The notes: a model not told the origin generated them from the sequence alone. 64,000 nucleotides of DNA from Cryptomeria japonica (GCF_030272615.1 NC_081410.1:117497140-117561139); one strand, 5' to 3'. Shown: positions 11,132-25,809, numbered from the stretch's first letter. Numbers and translations are program-made.

Positions 11132-12257
11132 TGGACCCAATGATAGTCAAATTTAGACTTAAGAACCCTAATCAGCAGTGGCAATTGATTGAAAAAAAAA
11201 ATCAGCAGTAATAAGCATCAATAGCTTTGTTTGAACCCTATAGTTTGGCACTAAGAAAATAATAACTTTTGCTAGAAATAAATGGTGACCTACTCATAGA
11301 TTCGGCGACCAGGTTTGGGATAAAACTAATGAGTTACCTCGGTACAAACTGAAACAAAAGTATGACAGTCACCAATGACCTAATCCAATTATGTAAGCAA
11401 CCTTCAACGCAAGCAACTAGGTTTATACTTGTGGTAGCCCATGAAAATTCAAATCAAACACTACTATAAATGCAGCAACCTTCCCAAATCCCCAAAATAA
11501 GCAATCGGCCCCTAAATGGCCAATGCTAGGTTTTAGGATTAAGTTGGTGGCTGTAGGAGTCAATCAACCCTACAAAAAAAAGTACCTGCCAACACAAGTA
11601 AATCACTATATAACCCTCAAATTAGGCATTGTTGATAAACCAGTAAAAAATGCAATATTTTATTCAAACACAAATTTTCTTGCACATTGTAAATGTTTCC
11701 AACTGAAGCAATGAATAAAATCATGATCCTTGAAGGAGAATTGCTCCAACCGGATGTGAGATTTTTCATTCTTTGGAATTCGCAACAAAGGGGTTTCGTC
11801 CTTGTTTGCACAATTTTGAAATTTTCAATTTGCAAATGATAACAATGGATAGTGAAAGGAGGGCACTAGCTTTGGCCTTTAATTTATAAGTGCTACAAAT
11901 TGGGTCCTTAATCATTGTTCATCCCCACCCCCCGCCCGCCTCCCCCCCCCCAAAAAAAATAATGAAATAAATAGTTTTTTAATAATCAAATACATAGGCC
12001 ATAAGGTCTCATTTAGACAGCCTAATAAAGAAACAATAGAATCACCCAAATAATGGAATGATTGGACCCCAAAATAAACAAAGCCTTCAACCCAAGGAAG
12101 AGGTTATGATAGTCCACCCTCCCCAATATTTCTCATCCCCAAGCAATCACAAATTTGGATGCTCAAAGATTCCCACATCTTCCCACTTGGCATCTTTTCT
12201 AGGAAGGTTCTTCCATTGCACTAACTATTCAGTGATATTCCTATTCCTCAATTTCTC
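11132..12257. other. Intergenic AT-rich DNA
   Basis: I see no supported gene, RNA or element boundary here. A C-run followed by an A-run (about 11925-11965) is the only low-complexity feature. Short open frames have no recognisable content. Confidence 0.5.
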
Positions 12258-15200
12258 TTAGGTGTCAATGATGACCTCCGAAATCAAGATTAGCTTTCTC
12301 TCATCACCTAAGAGAGGTAACTCCGTTGAAGGGCTAATGTGTTGTCCAAGTGCCCTTTTGAGGCATGAAACATGAAAAACATTACGAATCTTGTTGTATT
12401 CTAACAACTCCAATTCATAAGCAATCTCTCCAACTTTACACCAATCTACGTCCTCAAGCACACATCCTTCTCCTCATTCTAGTACTCACAATATGTATAA
12501 TCCATGGGACTTGGGCTTCAACTTCTCAAATCCCTTCTTCTTGATGGAAAACTACTTATATGATTGCAACCTTAGGACCATCAAATCTTCAATCTCGAAT
12601 GTCCTCTCCATCTAGTTCCAATTGGCATAGAGCTTCTGCATGTTATGTACTTGTTGAAGGTGATCCTTGAATGTCCTCAAAATGTTTTGACTATGATTGA
12701 CCAAGTCAGTAGCAGCTGGCAGCTTTCTATCTACAAACACCAAATCAACAAAAGTCAACCTCATATCCATAAAGTGTCATAAATGGAGACATGCCTATTG
12801 GCATGTGGTAGGATGTGCAGTAACAATATTTGTCCAAACACAACCATTTGACCAAAGCCATTGTTAGTCCAAAATGTTGAAGTTTTATCAGATTTGAATA
12901 TAGGATATTTTAAATTTAAGAATGTAATCTCCAAGTCTTATTACAGTATTATCAATCACTAAGAATATTGATTTATTATAATATGAGCTGCTGTTCCAGT
13001 GATAGATTTATAATAATATCGATCTCTCTACAAGTGTTGTTTTAAACAAAGAAACAATCGATATATTACTTATTGATTTTACCAGCATACAGGCTGCTGT
13101 GATGAAGGTGGCAGTCGGGCTTGTTTCAACACTTAATATTTCTGTGTGTTCACAATTACCGATTGACCACCTCTACATATAGAGGGAGACATGTAGCTAC
13201 GTAGATATGTCTTATCAGCTGTGATAGTCACGCCGATACATAACAAAGGTTAATCGATTGTTATCGATTCCAATTTGCATTTGATTCCAATACACTTTAA
13301 TAATATGATTCGCTTAGAATATATAATCTGATCGATACTCAATATCAATATACATATGATTAAATATGATTAATATAATCAATTTAATTATATGTATGTA
13401 TTTAATAATGTATAAATATACATTATTAAATACATACATATAATTAATTTACAATCATATTTCATAGATTAATAATTAAAGCAAGAATCTTATTAAACAC
13501 ATAAAGCAAATAATTTGATTAATACTTGTGAAGGATAGATATCAAATGCTTAAGGCCGATAGGCCAATTAAGCATTTGATTTCATCAGTTAGAATAATCT
13601 GACCAAAGCTACAAAACATTAACACAAAATGTAGTTCCTCAAATTGCCTTTGACCCATTTGTTTGCAATTTCTATCTATCCATTGGTTCGCAAATGGTTA
13701 CTTGCATTTGGTGTGTGTTTTCTATTTGTCAATCAAAATAATTGCTACCAAAAAGCACTAAGAAATTTGCTATCCCTATCACACAATATTTTTAGGTAAT
13801 CCATGATATCTAAATACTTCTTTGAAAAGTAGGTTAGCCACTTTGAAAGCTTTAAAGTTCGAAGAAATAGCATTAAAAATGCACATATTTGGTTAGTCTA
13901 TTCACAACAATATAAAACCAATCTTTACATTGTACTTAAGTTAGACCTGTGATAAAAACAACCTTTACATTGAACTTCAGGTAGATCTATGATAAAATTT
14001 ATAGAAATGTTTTTCCACTTCTGATTTGGGTTAGGCAAGGACTGCAAACATTTGTCATAAGTGTGTTCCACTTTATTCTATTGGCAAGAATGCCTTCCAA
14101 TATGCTTGATTAAGTCCTTCCATGAAAATCGTTCCCTAATTTGTTGATAAATCTTGTGGTACCCCCGCATGCCTTGCAAGGAGTCTCTTGGAAAGCTCTT
14201 AAAATCTTCTCCATTTCGGAATTAAGAATTAGGAAGATTCTTTTCTTTTAGAAAATGAGGCCTTCCTTTATGGTATAATTGTCATCCTTCACTAACCCAT
14301 CAATGACGTTATAGAAAAAGTATTCTTAACGTACTCAGTCATAATATTAATTTTTCAATCAGCAAAAATAATTGAAATAAAACATAAAGTATATTTGCTA
14401 GAAAGCATATCAACAACAAGTGAACAACATTACCCTTACCTTTAACATATATTTTTTTTAAATCATAAGCTTGATATTCACATACCAATTTCTGTTGCCT
14501 ATCATTCAAGTCTCTTTGGTTAAGAAAATACCTCAAGTTGTGATATGTTTTGACCACAAATCTTCCACATACAAGATATTGTTTAAACTTGGTCAAGGCA
14601 AGCATGATCATTGACATCTCCTTTATCATAGATCAAGAATCTCCTTTCAATTCCTTTTAGCTTTTGGCTCTCAAATGCTATAGATGCTTGTTTAGCACCG
14701 AGATTGCTCCAATTCCTTTTCTATAAGCTCGCCTCCTAAAACAAAAGAAAGTGAGAAAGTAGGAATAGTCAAAACAAGGTATGAACTCATTATCTATGTG
14801 ATCTTATGAAAATTTTATTGTGCCATATCTATCCATGAACAAGCTCCCTTTCTTGTCAAGTCTACCTATGGAGCCATTCACTTTGAAAAAAACACTTAGC
14901 AAGCCTTCTATAATAGCTACAAAGATCAAAGAAACCTCTTAATTGTGTAAGTGTTATCAACGGAGGCCAATCTAGAATAGGTTGTATTTTTTTAATCCAC
15001 TTAAACACAACACTCATTATTTGTCCCAAATATAAGATTTTTGTCATTCCAATCCCATTTCGCCTAATATGCCAAGTAACTCATCTATTGTCTTAAGTGA
15101 TCTTTCCAAGTTTTGCTATAAACAAGAATGTCACCAAGGGTACTAGCACCAACTTTCTCAATTGCTAAATAAATATTTGACTTATGGGAGATTGAAAGGT

Positions 15201-16250
15201 GGTTGGTGCATTCATCAAATCAAAATGCATGGCAAGAATCTCATAATGCCCATAGTAACATCTAAAAGTTGTTTTATGAGCATCTTTTCTTATCTTGATT
15301 TGGTGATTACCTGGATGAAGATCAATCTTGGAGAAATAAACCACCCATGAATCTCATGTATGCATTCATCAATCCCAAATATGGGATGCTTATTCTTGAT
15401 TATCTTCTTATTGCAAGCTCTATAGTCAATGCACATCTCCATTGAGTCATCCTTAATTTTCACCAAAACCACTAACGAATCAAATTGGCTTGAACTTGGT
15501 TGAATGTGCCCCAAATCTAAGAGTTCCTTATTTGCCTTCTCTCTCTTCCTTGTGTTGTTGGGGGTGATAGTAAGGAGTGGTGATGATGATCTTAGACCCC
15601 ATCTCAAGCTCTCTCATGTGTTGAATACCTCTATTCAAGGGCAATAGTAGAGAGTCAGTTCAGTAGACGAGTCACTCGCATGGTAGCCTCCCATGGTTCC
15701 TTGCAAGAGAAATACAACTTCTTCCTTTGAAGCTCATTCTTGGAGTCATATTCTTTGTTGGATCTCTTTATTTGATCCTTGGGAGTACTCTTCTGAACCG
15801 TTTTCTTTTGAGATCAAAAGTTGGTGCATTGGTGTGAAATTCGTTCTTTGGAATCAAAATTTCCAAACTCAAAGCTCTCTTAGAAATCTGTTGTAAAAAT
15901 TGCGATTCAAAATCCCTAAGCAACCTTCTAAATGACTCAATTAATCCTTTCATAAATAGAACTTATGAGCCTCCTTTTCGACAATTGGAAACCATCACTA
16001 AAAGCCTTCAAAATTATGTTACATAACTATTCATTGGTGTTTATTGTTTAAGTTGTGTCAATTCCCTTATTTGACTAAATTTGTCCAAGGTGGAATTACA
16101 TCGTTGAGTGAGCATTCCATGATACCACCACTTGTAAGCTACTCGCTATTAATGGAGGGTTGCAAACTTTGATTGCTTCTTCTTCAAACATCGGATTCAA
16201 GGAGAAGCTGTTGTCCAATTTCTGTAAATATGATCTAAGCTAACATTTGT
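12258..16250 (-). pseudogene. Decayed Ty3/Gypsy gag-pol, split by a solo LTR
   Basis: Minus-strand fragments follow Gypsy order. Near 16250-15620 is poorly preserved gag/protease. 15607-15290 is reverse transcriptase with M-C-I-D-Y-R-A-C-N, where the family has CIDYRALN, and around 15240-15170 is a match to the G-H-Y-E-F to N-A-P-T-T-F-Q block. 15047-14862 matches the thumb/connection region (Q-L-R-G-F-F-D-L, Y-Y-R-R). 14629-14339 is RNase H (Y-F-L-N-Q-R, then V-K-G-K-G-N-V-V). 12461-12258 is the integrase tail (V-F-H-V-S-C-L-K). Many stops and frameshifts break it. A 750-bp solo LTR sits inside the integrase part. No LTRs of this element itself were identified. Confidence 0.75.
12875..13624. 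repeat. Solo LTR (750 bp) with 5-bp target duplication
   Basis: The segment begins TGTTGAAG and ends ATTAACA and is flanked by caaaa at 12870-12874 and again at 13625-13629. It interrupts the minus-strand Gypsy integrase region, which resumes on both sides, so it is a later insertion reduced to one LTR by recombination. At 13541-13580 it contains a perfect 13-bp inverted repeat around a loop holding GGCCGATAGGCC; a very similar hairpin is in the solo LTR at 23420. Confidence 0.8.
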
Positions 16251-18638
16251 TAGATCCATTGTAAATAGGACTGGTCGGAACTAAGTTTCCAAACCAGAAT
16301 TTTTCGCAATTTTCTCACACTTTACTTATGTAGACATTTCATCAAACAGTTTGCAATAGGCTGATGTGAAGTAGTTTTTCACTTGTTTTGGCAAAGATAT
16401 ATTTAAATTACCACCATAGCATCAATCTTCAAATCTTCATAATTGTGGCAACTCATTTCATACAGAAATCAATGAATAAAACTGTCAACAGAAAATTATT
16501 TTAAACTTCGTTTATTGCTGTTGAAAATGACATACACATTTTTTTTTATACAGCAGAAATATCATTAACGGAAATTCAATATATGCAAGTTAAGTGCTAA
16601 CCTGGACTTGGGATAGTCCAACTCCAATCAGCAACCTTTTTACAACCTGCTTTGAGCTTAATAACCCCCTTTCCCCCTAGTACGGCACCTCATATTCATG
16701 TATGGCAGCATAATCTACAGTAGCGGCTCCCTTAAGAAGACTATACTGGCCATAAAGAACTCCAAAGGCTGCAGTTACTATGTTTTAAGGCTTTAAAGCC
16801 TCCTCTTCAAGCAATCGACTCTTTCATGGGGAGTTCTTAAATGTACGGCACCTTCCATAGCGAGATTAGAGAGGAAGGGGTACGACTGGGCAAAGTCTCA
16901 GCAACTTCTTAAATTATTAAAAATTCAATTCATCTCCTCCACAGCACACACATAACAGTAACCTTTGATTGATGATTCATTGGTACACCACTTATTAATT
17001 TCTGTTGTTTCACTACTTGTACACACCACGATGACAAATTTATTATTTGTCTACAAATCTCAATAAATTTGTATATGAAAATCCAAAGCCGGCAATTGCA
17101 GCCAAGTTCCTTGTTCATCCATTTAAGCACAAATGCCAATCCTGAGTTAATCTACCATAGATTTGATTAGGAAGAAATCTTTCATCTCCCAAGCCAAATA
17201 CCTCTAGCATTTTTGTCCTAGGGTTTGTAGATGAATTTGTAGTCCAAATGTGCAAATGAGCATTTCATTCCTCTTTGATATCTTCCCTAGGAACTTCCAG
17301 AAGTTTTTATTTTTTTTTTATGAATAGGCAGCCCAATTCTATTAATCTAAAAAATAAGATACACTATTCACCTTTAATATTATAATCACTTTTGGCCCAT
17401 AAAGTGACTTTATTTTATTTTTGTCTTTTAACTTGGTCACTTCATAAAATTAATTAATTAAAAATATTTTCTTATTTAATTCTCCGAATCAGCCTACAGG
17501 AATAAAATAAGCTAATGACACCTCTGAACGAATCTTTTGTTGAAATCTTCTTTCTCTCCTTAGTTCTTCCCTCATTCTTGAATCACAAGAGTCCCAAAAA
17601 AGACAAATCATTATGGATATTGGGACTTAGCTCTCCATACATTTCCCATAGTGCTCACAAGTTATTTCTTACTTGATAGCAAAGGGATTCATCTTTCCTT
17701 CGGAAGAATTTGGCTTGGAAGATATTGAATGGAGAATTGATTGAAATCCAATTATGACTTGAAAAGATTCTTTCATCCTGTTGTGCCTTGCCTGATTTAA
17801 ACCATGTATTGCTTGTGCTATCATAGCCGGATCTCTGAATTTTCTTAGTTGTTTTCCTCTCACTTTGGACGATTACATCATGCAAGGAGATCATATCACC
17901 ATTAAATGATCTATTCTCTCAATCCCCCATGATCTCTTTATCTAAATCGAGTGCCTAATACTTTCTTCTTTCTTGCTATTAATATCTCTACTCTTTTTCA
18001 CTCACTAGCAAATAACATGCTCCAGAGAATTCCTAGACACATTTTCTCAAATATTTAAAGGACTTCAGTAATGACTAAGTTTATTAACAAATGCACCTCA
18101 ATCGTTTTCCAGTAACAAGGAAATAGCAAATTTTTTTTATGTTATTGCTTATATACTCTTATTCTACAAGATTGATTTACAAACATGTCTCGGACTATTG
18201 GTAGCTTTAGTCCATATGCAACAAACTTGGTATCTTCCATAGGCAGGAGTTTTATATTTAGCTATTCTATTATAGCCACACGGCTACAACTAATGCTAAT
18301 TGTAATATTATTATTTGTAAATCTTGCTTCTTGAGATTAATTTTAAACTAGTTATTATAACACTTGTCAGTGAATTCTTTCTGGGCAATATATTGTTTAA
18401 TTGATTCTTTTAATTTATAATTTCTGAATCTACTTACAATTCATGCAGATTTGCTAATTGTGAACTTCGATCATTTGTTGTCTCGGACAGAAGGTGACAA
18501 GAACTTTTCTATTTCTTGTCTCAGAATTTTATTAAGTCATTAATTTAGGCACTTTGTGGTTCCTGCTGATAAATTGTCATGTTTTATGGCATTACAGTGT
18601 TCAAACTTCTAACATTCAACTCTTATGTGATTTACAGT

Positions 18639-18760
18639 GCCATTGGTACTAGCGTGCCTGTAACAAATTTTTCAGGGCACATTCCTCCTGTTCCTGATGT
18701 CCCTAATCACGATGATGGTGAAAAGAATATGGAGAATGAACATACCTAGCTTCAAAATAA
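18639..18760 (+). other. Exon-like segment, possible gene fragment
   Basis: After a pyrimidine-containing stretch ending TTTACAG, a frame of about 35 codons opens with balanced codon use and a Pro/Val-rich sequence (S-G-H-I-P-P-V-P-D-V-P) before an in-frame TAG. A similar acceptor-like AATGCAG is followed by another short open stretch near 19043. This could be a captured or decayed gene piece; no family is recognised and the call is weak. Confidence 0.2.
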
Positions 18761-20575
18761 TCAGAATACTACAAAAAAAAAATTTCAAGCACTCAGAACT
18801 CCATCAAAATGATTTTTTTCTGTTGCAGACAACATAGTTCGTTCACATTTATCAAGAAGTGTTTTTTATACTAGATGCTTTATAGTTTGCATGAACAGAT
18901 TGGTACCAACATATATGCCACTTGTTGAACACAAAAAAAAACCAAGAGAAGGAATACTTTGGCTGGAAGAAGACTTACCAGTGTTGAGAGGCAAAGAACT
19001 CTTGACATTTTTTAATTGTGATTAAATCAAATTGCTGTAATGCAGATGCGCAGCCAAATTCGACACAAAGGAGAAGGAAAGCACAAATTAAAATCTGTTC
19101 TTTAAAAAAATAAAATCATAGCCATATTTGTGATGACCGGCCTTTAACTCGTGGACGCAAGTTTTTAATTTTAAGATTAAATAAGCACCTCGTAAGCTGT
19201 TCTTCTTCTTCTTATTTATTATTAATATTTATGTGATAATACTATTGCACTATTGTTATTACATATATATGGAAAGAGATCTACTATTGATTTTAACCTT
19301 CAATTTGAGAGGCAATTTCAAAATTCAGTACTTTTTTTGGTAAGTAAAATTCTCAATATCACAAGTTTCAATGAGACTCAATTTTATAATCATCAATTCA
19401 AGAGTGCTTGATTTAATGGAAAAGTTTATGTTTTTGGCATTTAGATGGCGTTGAGTTCATATCTTCTACAATACAAAAAAATATCTTTATAATCATCTCG
19501 TAAGATTGCATATTATTACATCTTTGATTTTAAAAAAAAATTGCTTTTGACGTAGAAGCTATATAAGATAATACAATACACAATGTTATATGGGTAATCT
19601 AATTAAATGGAAACATGTTAATAAATAAATAAAAGTTGTAAGAGTGATAGATAAAACTTAAATGTTATTTAGAAAAATGAATATGAAGATTAGTGGATTT
19701 TTGTTCTAATAATTTTGATGGAAATCATGAATCTAGTTATCTCAAAATTAAAAGTGGATCTTTTTTGCATATGCTTCATCCTAGAATCTATGTAAGATTT
19801 ATGTCTCTACATATGTTGAGTTTGTACCTATATATCATTTACATGTTTGTAGATATCTCCTCTTATATGCAAATCCAATCCTACTAGTTGTGTGCCTATG
19901 CTCTCTAATTTGTTGCATTCATTGATTTTTTGCCTTGCTCTAAAGACCAGCATTATTTATGACCACCTTTTTATAGGGTTCTCAAAATCACTAGAGGACA
20001 CGTTGTCATAGGCCAATCCCTTGAAGCAACCAACTTTACAATCATACAAATGATAGGTAGACAACAAGCAATGCCCCAAAATGACCATGTAGATTTTAAT
20101 TCATTTTAGTTGTCAAATTGAAGTGTTCTAATGATGGCTCCTTAAATACTTAAGGATGAGAGATGATGTTTAAATATGGGAGCATGTAAAATGAATATAA
20201 TTGAATATTGTTGTATATAATGATAACAATAAATTGCATGAATGTGTTTGGTCAACTCATAATGGCTAGTCGAATGGAGAAGAGAAACAATTTTGATTTT
20301 TTTTAAAAACTTTTTTAGAATTTGGGTTAGATCTATGTACAAGGGATCAATCTACACCCATGAGAATGACCTTAGATGATAGAACAATAAAATTTTGTGC
20401 ATGATTAAATGTTTGGATCATGGATGCTATAATAAAATTTGGATTGCATGGAGATGTTTAAAGAAATAGATAAGATATAGATAAGTGTATAGAATGTGTA
20501 TAATAATAAAGGTGAAAGTTAGGGGAGTGTATCCAATTTCTCAGTAGATTGTGCCACTTGTTGATATGTAAATGT

Positions 20576-20675
20576 ATTGAGTCATTCTCTCAAAATGGAA
20601 AAAATTAGCCAATGAGAATTGGCATATTGAGTCATTCTCTCAAAATGGAAAAAATTAACCAATGGGAATTGGCAT
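20576..20675. repeat. Tandem duplication, 2 x 50 bp
   Basis: Two adjacent 50-bp copies start at 20576 and 20626 (attgagtcattctctcaaaa...), differing at two positions. No coding meaning is seen. Confidence 0.85.
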
Positions 20676-23419
20676 AGGTATGTAAATTTCACCATTACAT
20701 TTTGCGTCAACTATGAGGTGCATGCCAATCCTAAAATGATAATGTAGATAGTAGCCAAAAACATGCATGTTAAGGATTCAAACATAAAAAAGAATACCTT
20801 GGGACGTAAAGTAGTGGACCCTAAATGACATCATTTAAGTTCATCTTTTATCGGGTATGCTCCATGGAAATTGTAAAATAGAGGGAAAATGTGCAATGAG
20901 TAGCTTCTATCTCACAATTGAGAACTAGGGGGAAATGGGAGTTAATTATATATTTTTTTAAAAATAGGAAAAGTAAAAGTTAAGATTAAAAAAAATTGTT
21001 TTCTCAAAAAATGATAGGAATTAGATAATGTCATGCTATGTGACAATGCTCCATTTGGTCATGGTGATGACTCTTTAGGTAGCATATTACTTTTGAAAAT
21101 CTCAATCATAAGAATATTAGTGACAATATGTGTCGTCTCCAATTGCTTGTATCTATAGGATGCAAGGAATCGAAGGTGAAAAAAGTAGTACACGAAATGT
21201 AAATTTAATTTAAAGATAAGCATGTAAGCTTGAAAATCACATAAAATAATAATTTAATAAATACATCATGTAATAAGCTAATAAAACACCTAGAATGATA
21301 AGGTGTGAAAATCATATCAGTTGTAGATAAATCTTAAAATATAAGCTTCCCCTAACATATGCAATGGAAATGGTGGTATAACCCTCAACGACTAAAAACA
21401 CCCATGTAGTTTTTTTTTTAAGAGCGTGAATGTGCATAAAGATAGAGATAATGCATTAGGTCCCTAGTAAAGTAGTTCTCTGAATGTGAGGTGAGAATAA
21501 CAATGAGGAGGAAAGGTACGATGTCTCCCATTATAAAGAGATAGGTAATAATGTCATTGAAAGAGAGTGGGGAGGGTAAGATGTGCCTATTCAACTTGGG
21601 GTGGATCTAAAAGAAAATTGAGACAATTTAGGTAGAAATGGATGTGGTGAGCCATGATTCCTTGATGTAAGAAGGATGGTTTTGTCGGTGCATATGGTAT
21701 GGTGCAATTCAAACACTCACAATGTTAAGATAGTGGACTAAAAACACAAGATACAAAAGGGGGAAGACATAATGCCCCCAATTTAAAGAAATATTCCTCA
21801 AAACATAAGACTGCTATGTCCAAAAATACTAGTGTGAAAGCCATAGCCAAAAGATCAAGTTATGGGAATGAAGGTGATTCTTTGAGAGGTTCAAATCCTT
21901 AAACACCAAAAGAAAAACAATCGTTAAACCATATGATGGTCTTCACTAAATGCATGACAATATATGGCAATGCTAGGTGATAGAAGATATTTGTCATCAG
22001 TTTTGAGATAAAGTATGATATTCAAACATGGTAAATTAAGGAGAGGAGAATTCCCTACTTTTCATAATAGGAAAATGTAGTAGTGACTAGGATATTGTAG
22101 AGTCTACATAGTCATACCGAACATTAACAACAAATAACGACAAAGATGATAGTTATGCTTAGTCATAGTTATGTTGAGACAAAATAGGGCGCATTTAAAG
22201 TATGGCAAGGAATTAAAGAGATGACAATATAAGCTTACAAAAGGTGTGAAAGATAGATTAAAGTGGATATGATGAGGGTGGCATGCGTCGTTTCTCAAAA
22301 TTACATCTTAACCTACACCCACCAAGGAATCAAAATCCTTTCAAACTATCAAATCACATGCACTAAATGCATGCTTATAAGGTTGCAGCATTTAGATGGG
22401 TTAAATGACCACTTGTGGTTTCTTTCAAGGAACATAGAGACAACTACAAGCATCTAGGGATTATTTTGGGGAGTTATGGAAAGTGAGGAGTAGATATAGA
22501 AACTAGCAAGGTGTAGAATGGAAGAAAAGGTCAATCTACTTCATTGTTTATGCTACCTATGCCTCTTTCCAACATTCAAAAGAAAGAGAAATCTTTCCCA
22601 ATGCAAAAAAGAGGTGAACCAAGTCATATACACTAGACACATCTTGAGCATTGATTTTCATGATGTTGATTTGTAGAAGTTGACTCTAGGCTAAAACCAG
22701 TGCTTAGGCTTCATTTCTAAGGTAGTTCTTACTTTTCATTATGCTACTAGCAAATAGATGGTATTGCACGTCAAAAAATGGCTTCTTTTGTTGTTTTCTG
22801 TTATCCATTGTAACTGAAATATGGTTCTTTTTGGTAGAACAACAACATTGTAACACACTTTGAAGAAAATAAAGCATTCTAAGGTCTATTCTTGTTGTAG
22901 ACACCTCTTTCATTAATAAAGCATAATAATTTTTCCTACAAAGGATTGTTTTTGTGTATAAAATGAATGATTGATGTAACTTATGTTGTGTCTCATTTCT
23001 TAGTACCTTCAAGCAGAAAGTACATGTATTATGCAAGTCACAAGTTGTGTTGTTGGTCTAAAAGTATGTTAGTTGTGAAAATATCCCATTTCCTTCTGAA
23101 TTCATGAATATACCAAATCTACCTGTGAAATATTGGTGCATGAATATGTCAATATATTGAGTTGAGATTAAAATCAACTTAATTTTTGAGTAAAATGTGT
23201 GAGAAACAATAATATAGCTTTTTAGTTACAATTGTTTGGTGCATCACCATTGTAGTCATAGATTTCATTTCAAGTTATTTTCTCCCTTTTCCCAGCAAGT
23301 CAAGTAGATTAGGTAAGCTCCAAGGGAACCAACCCCTTTTGGAGGTTTACCTCTATTTATCAAAGCCTACAATTTGAGAGGTTTTTCCATGTTTTAACAA
23401 GTATTTGAGTTGGTAACTC

Positions 23420-23948
23420 TGTTGATTTTAAGGTAGTGCTCGTTAACCACAGGAAAACATCAGATTTGTTGCCTTCCCAACCATAGACGATAAGCTCTTA
23501 TCGTCACCCCCGAGCACACTACATAAATTTCTCACCATCAATTGATCTGCTTGTACATGAATTCGATCTGCCTGATTATGATCGAACTTGTTGCCTTATC
23601 TATGTTCCAAAGAGGGAAGACCACGTCCATATATATCCATCGAAAGGAGATATCCAAGAGTCGACTCTCATCAAGGAGGCACGACCTTCATGAAGCATTG
23701 TGTGCCTTCAAATGAGGAGTGGCGAACTTTAACCAAAAGTCGGCCCCTTCGAAACAAATCCGATAATTCAAACTTGATAATGTATGTTTAATCATTAAAC
23801 CTAATAATGCATATGTGACTTAATAAAGATATTAAAGGATTAATATAAGTTGATAGATTCATCAAATATGTAAGGCCAATAGGCCATTCACACATTTGAT
23901 CTTGTTGAGTCAGCTTGTAGGATTTCTACCTATGCTATATCATCAACA
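23420..23948. repeat. Solo LTR (529 bp) with 5-bp target duplication
   Basis: It starts TGTTGAT and ends ATCAACA (perfect 7-bp inverted ends), with aactc at 23415-23419 and again at 23949-23953. The interior is non-coding. At 23861-23900 an imperfect hairpin surrounds AAGGCCAATAGGCCA, very close to the hairpin in the solo LTR at 12875-13624, so the two probably come from related LTR families. Confidence 0.8.
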
Positions 23949-23953
23949 AACTC

Positions 23954-25061
23954 AACAAGGGTGCATACTTAGTTCAAAATAGTTACAATGTACATAATAA
24001 ATTAAAGTGGTGGCATATGGATCATAAAATAGTCAATAAATAGAAGGTAAAGAATCATAAGGATGCATGGAGTAAAATAGGAAGATAAGGAAACAAACAA
24101 GTAACATGCAAAAGAAAGATAAATGATAAAAAAAAGCATAGGAATAAAGATGTAAACAAGCATAGGAGCTAGAAGGAAAATTAGAGAAACAAAAAACCCC
24201 ACCAAGTGGGGCAAGATGCATGAGACCAAATATAGAAGCTGAAATTAATTTGTAAAGCATAACAAACAAGGCATGATCTAAAAGTAAAAAATGTGCAAGA
24301 AATGAGAAAGTGAAAGGAAAAATAAATTTAAACTATAGTTATATGGGTATATATATTATAATGGTGCCCATGTATCATTAAACAAAATTGGGAGAGTCAA
24401 TTGTGGCCTTCAATTGATCAATATTTTCATCATCCTCCAATAGATCATTGTCAACCCAATAAATGCCTTCATAAATTTATTCATGTTCTTATGATTCTTG
24501 TTCTTCTTTGCTTGCCTTCTCTATTACATTTTTTTATCTTTATAATCACTTGTGTTGGGTACAAATAAAATGTCAACAGTATAACACTTGGCACTTCTTT
24601 TATTATCCATATTTATTGTTTATTGGATTGTTGAACCATGGAGGAATAACATACCACATCTTCTTGTATTAGTTTCCAAGAAGTATTTAAAATTAAAAAT
24701 TTGGTATTTGTGACACTTTATTTTTATTTCTTTTGTTACTTCTTTGTATCATCATTTTTTTGCTTTGGCACATGATATTCAACTTATAGGCTATTAGGTT
24801 TTTGTGGAATATCTTCAACATTCCATTTTTTTCTTTGTATTTATTGTTTCAATAATTCAACTTGATATGTGACATGAAGATTTTTTTCACTACATGAAGA
24901 GCTTCATTAGTGTTCATAAATATACGAGCTTAATTACCAAAGATTGGAAATTTCAATCTCTATCTAAATAAACAATTTATGAATTTAATGGATGTGATAC
25001 AAGGATTAAAATACTATAATATAAAAATATGAAACTTAAATATGAAAATATGAAAATTAAG
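23954..25061. other. Intergenic AT-rich DNA
   Basis: Low-complexity, A- and T-rich sequence. I see nothing supportable; the open frames are short and have no known motifs. Confidence 0.5.
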
Positions 25062-25726
25062 TGTTAAGAAATATAGATCAGTGATAGAGAAAAACAATAG
25101 TCTTTTAATCTCAATGTATATCTAATATTTACTTTCAGACTTTATCACAGTCTTTAGATATTTTGTTGTAAGAATAATCTCAGATTTGATCTAAGAATAC
25201 AATGAGAATAATGCTATATAGTAAGAACAGACTTTCAAAGTGATCGTTGATATGTATATATTGATCACTGATACATATATTTGATTTTGTCAAATTATAA
25301 CTGATGAATATATAAATTATTGACTGCTTGTTGTATAATGTAATTGCCACTGTTATTGATTATATTGTTCACATCAAGCATCGATATCATTGTGCATATA
25401 TATTGGTGAAGGGTTATGTCTATGTAGGGTCATGACCCCTACGTGGCTTTATGCTACGAAGGGTCATGACCCTACGTAGCCATAACACTTCAACATATTA
25501 GCAATCATCATTAGGTATTCACCGAAGCATTTATCATGCTCGATACTATTGTGCTTAACAATAACAATTCGGTGATATTAGTATCGAACATGACTTCAAC
25601 TTCATGTCTCGATAGTCATCAGATGATATAATGATAACAATCATTGATTTGTTGTAAGGCAATCAACAATATGTTAATGTCACTTTCATTCAATATATAT
25701 ATATGTATGTGATTTTAATTGAAATG

Positions 25727-25802
<76 letters not shown>

Positions 25803-25809
25803 TTCCATT

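Larger units (their letters stand above)
16251..23419. other. Long AT-rich stretch without recognisable genes
   Basis: Over 7 kb I find no convincing gene, RNA or bounded element. Contents worth noting are a small exon-like segment near 18639-18760, a 50-bp tandem duplication at 20576-20675, and generic AT-rich, purine-rich stretches (for example 20750-21800). Short open frames lack recognisable domains. It is probably very old transposon debris. Confidence 0.5.

Noticed and set aside
22704-23036. Minus-strand 110-codon frame
   Set aside because: AT-rich sequence that looks more like untranslated DNA; no recognisable motif.
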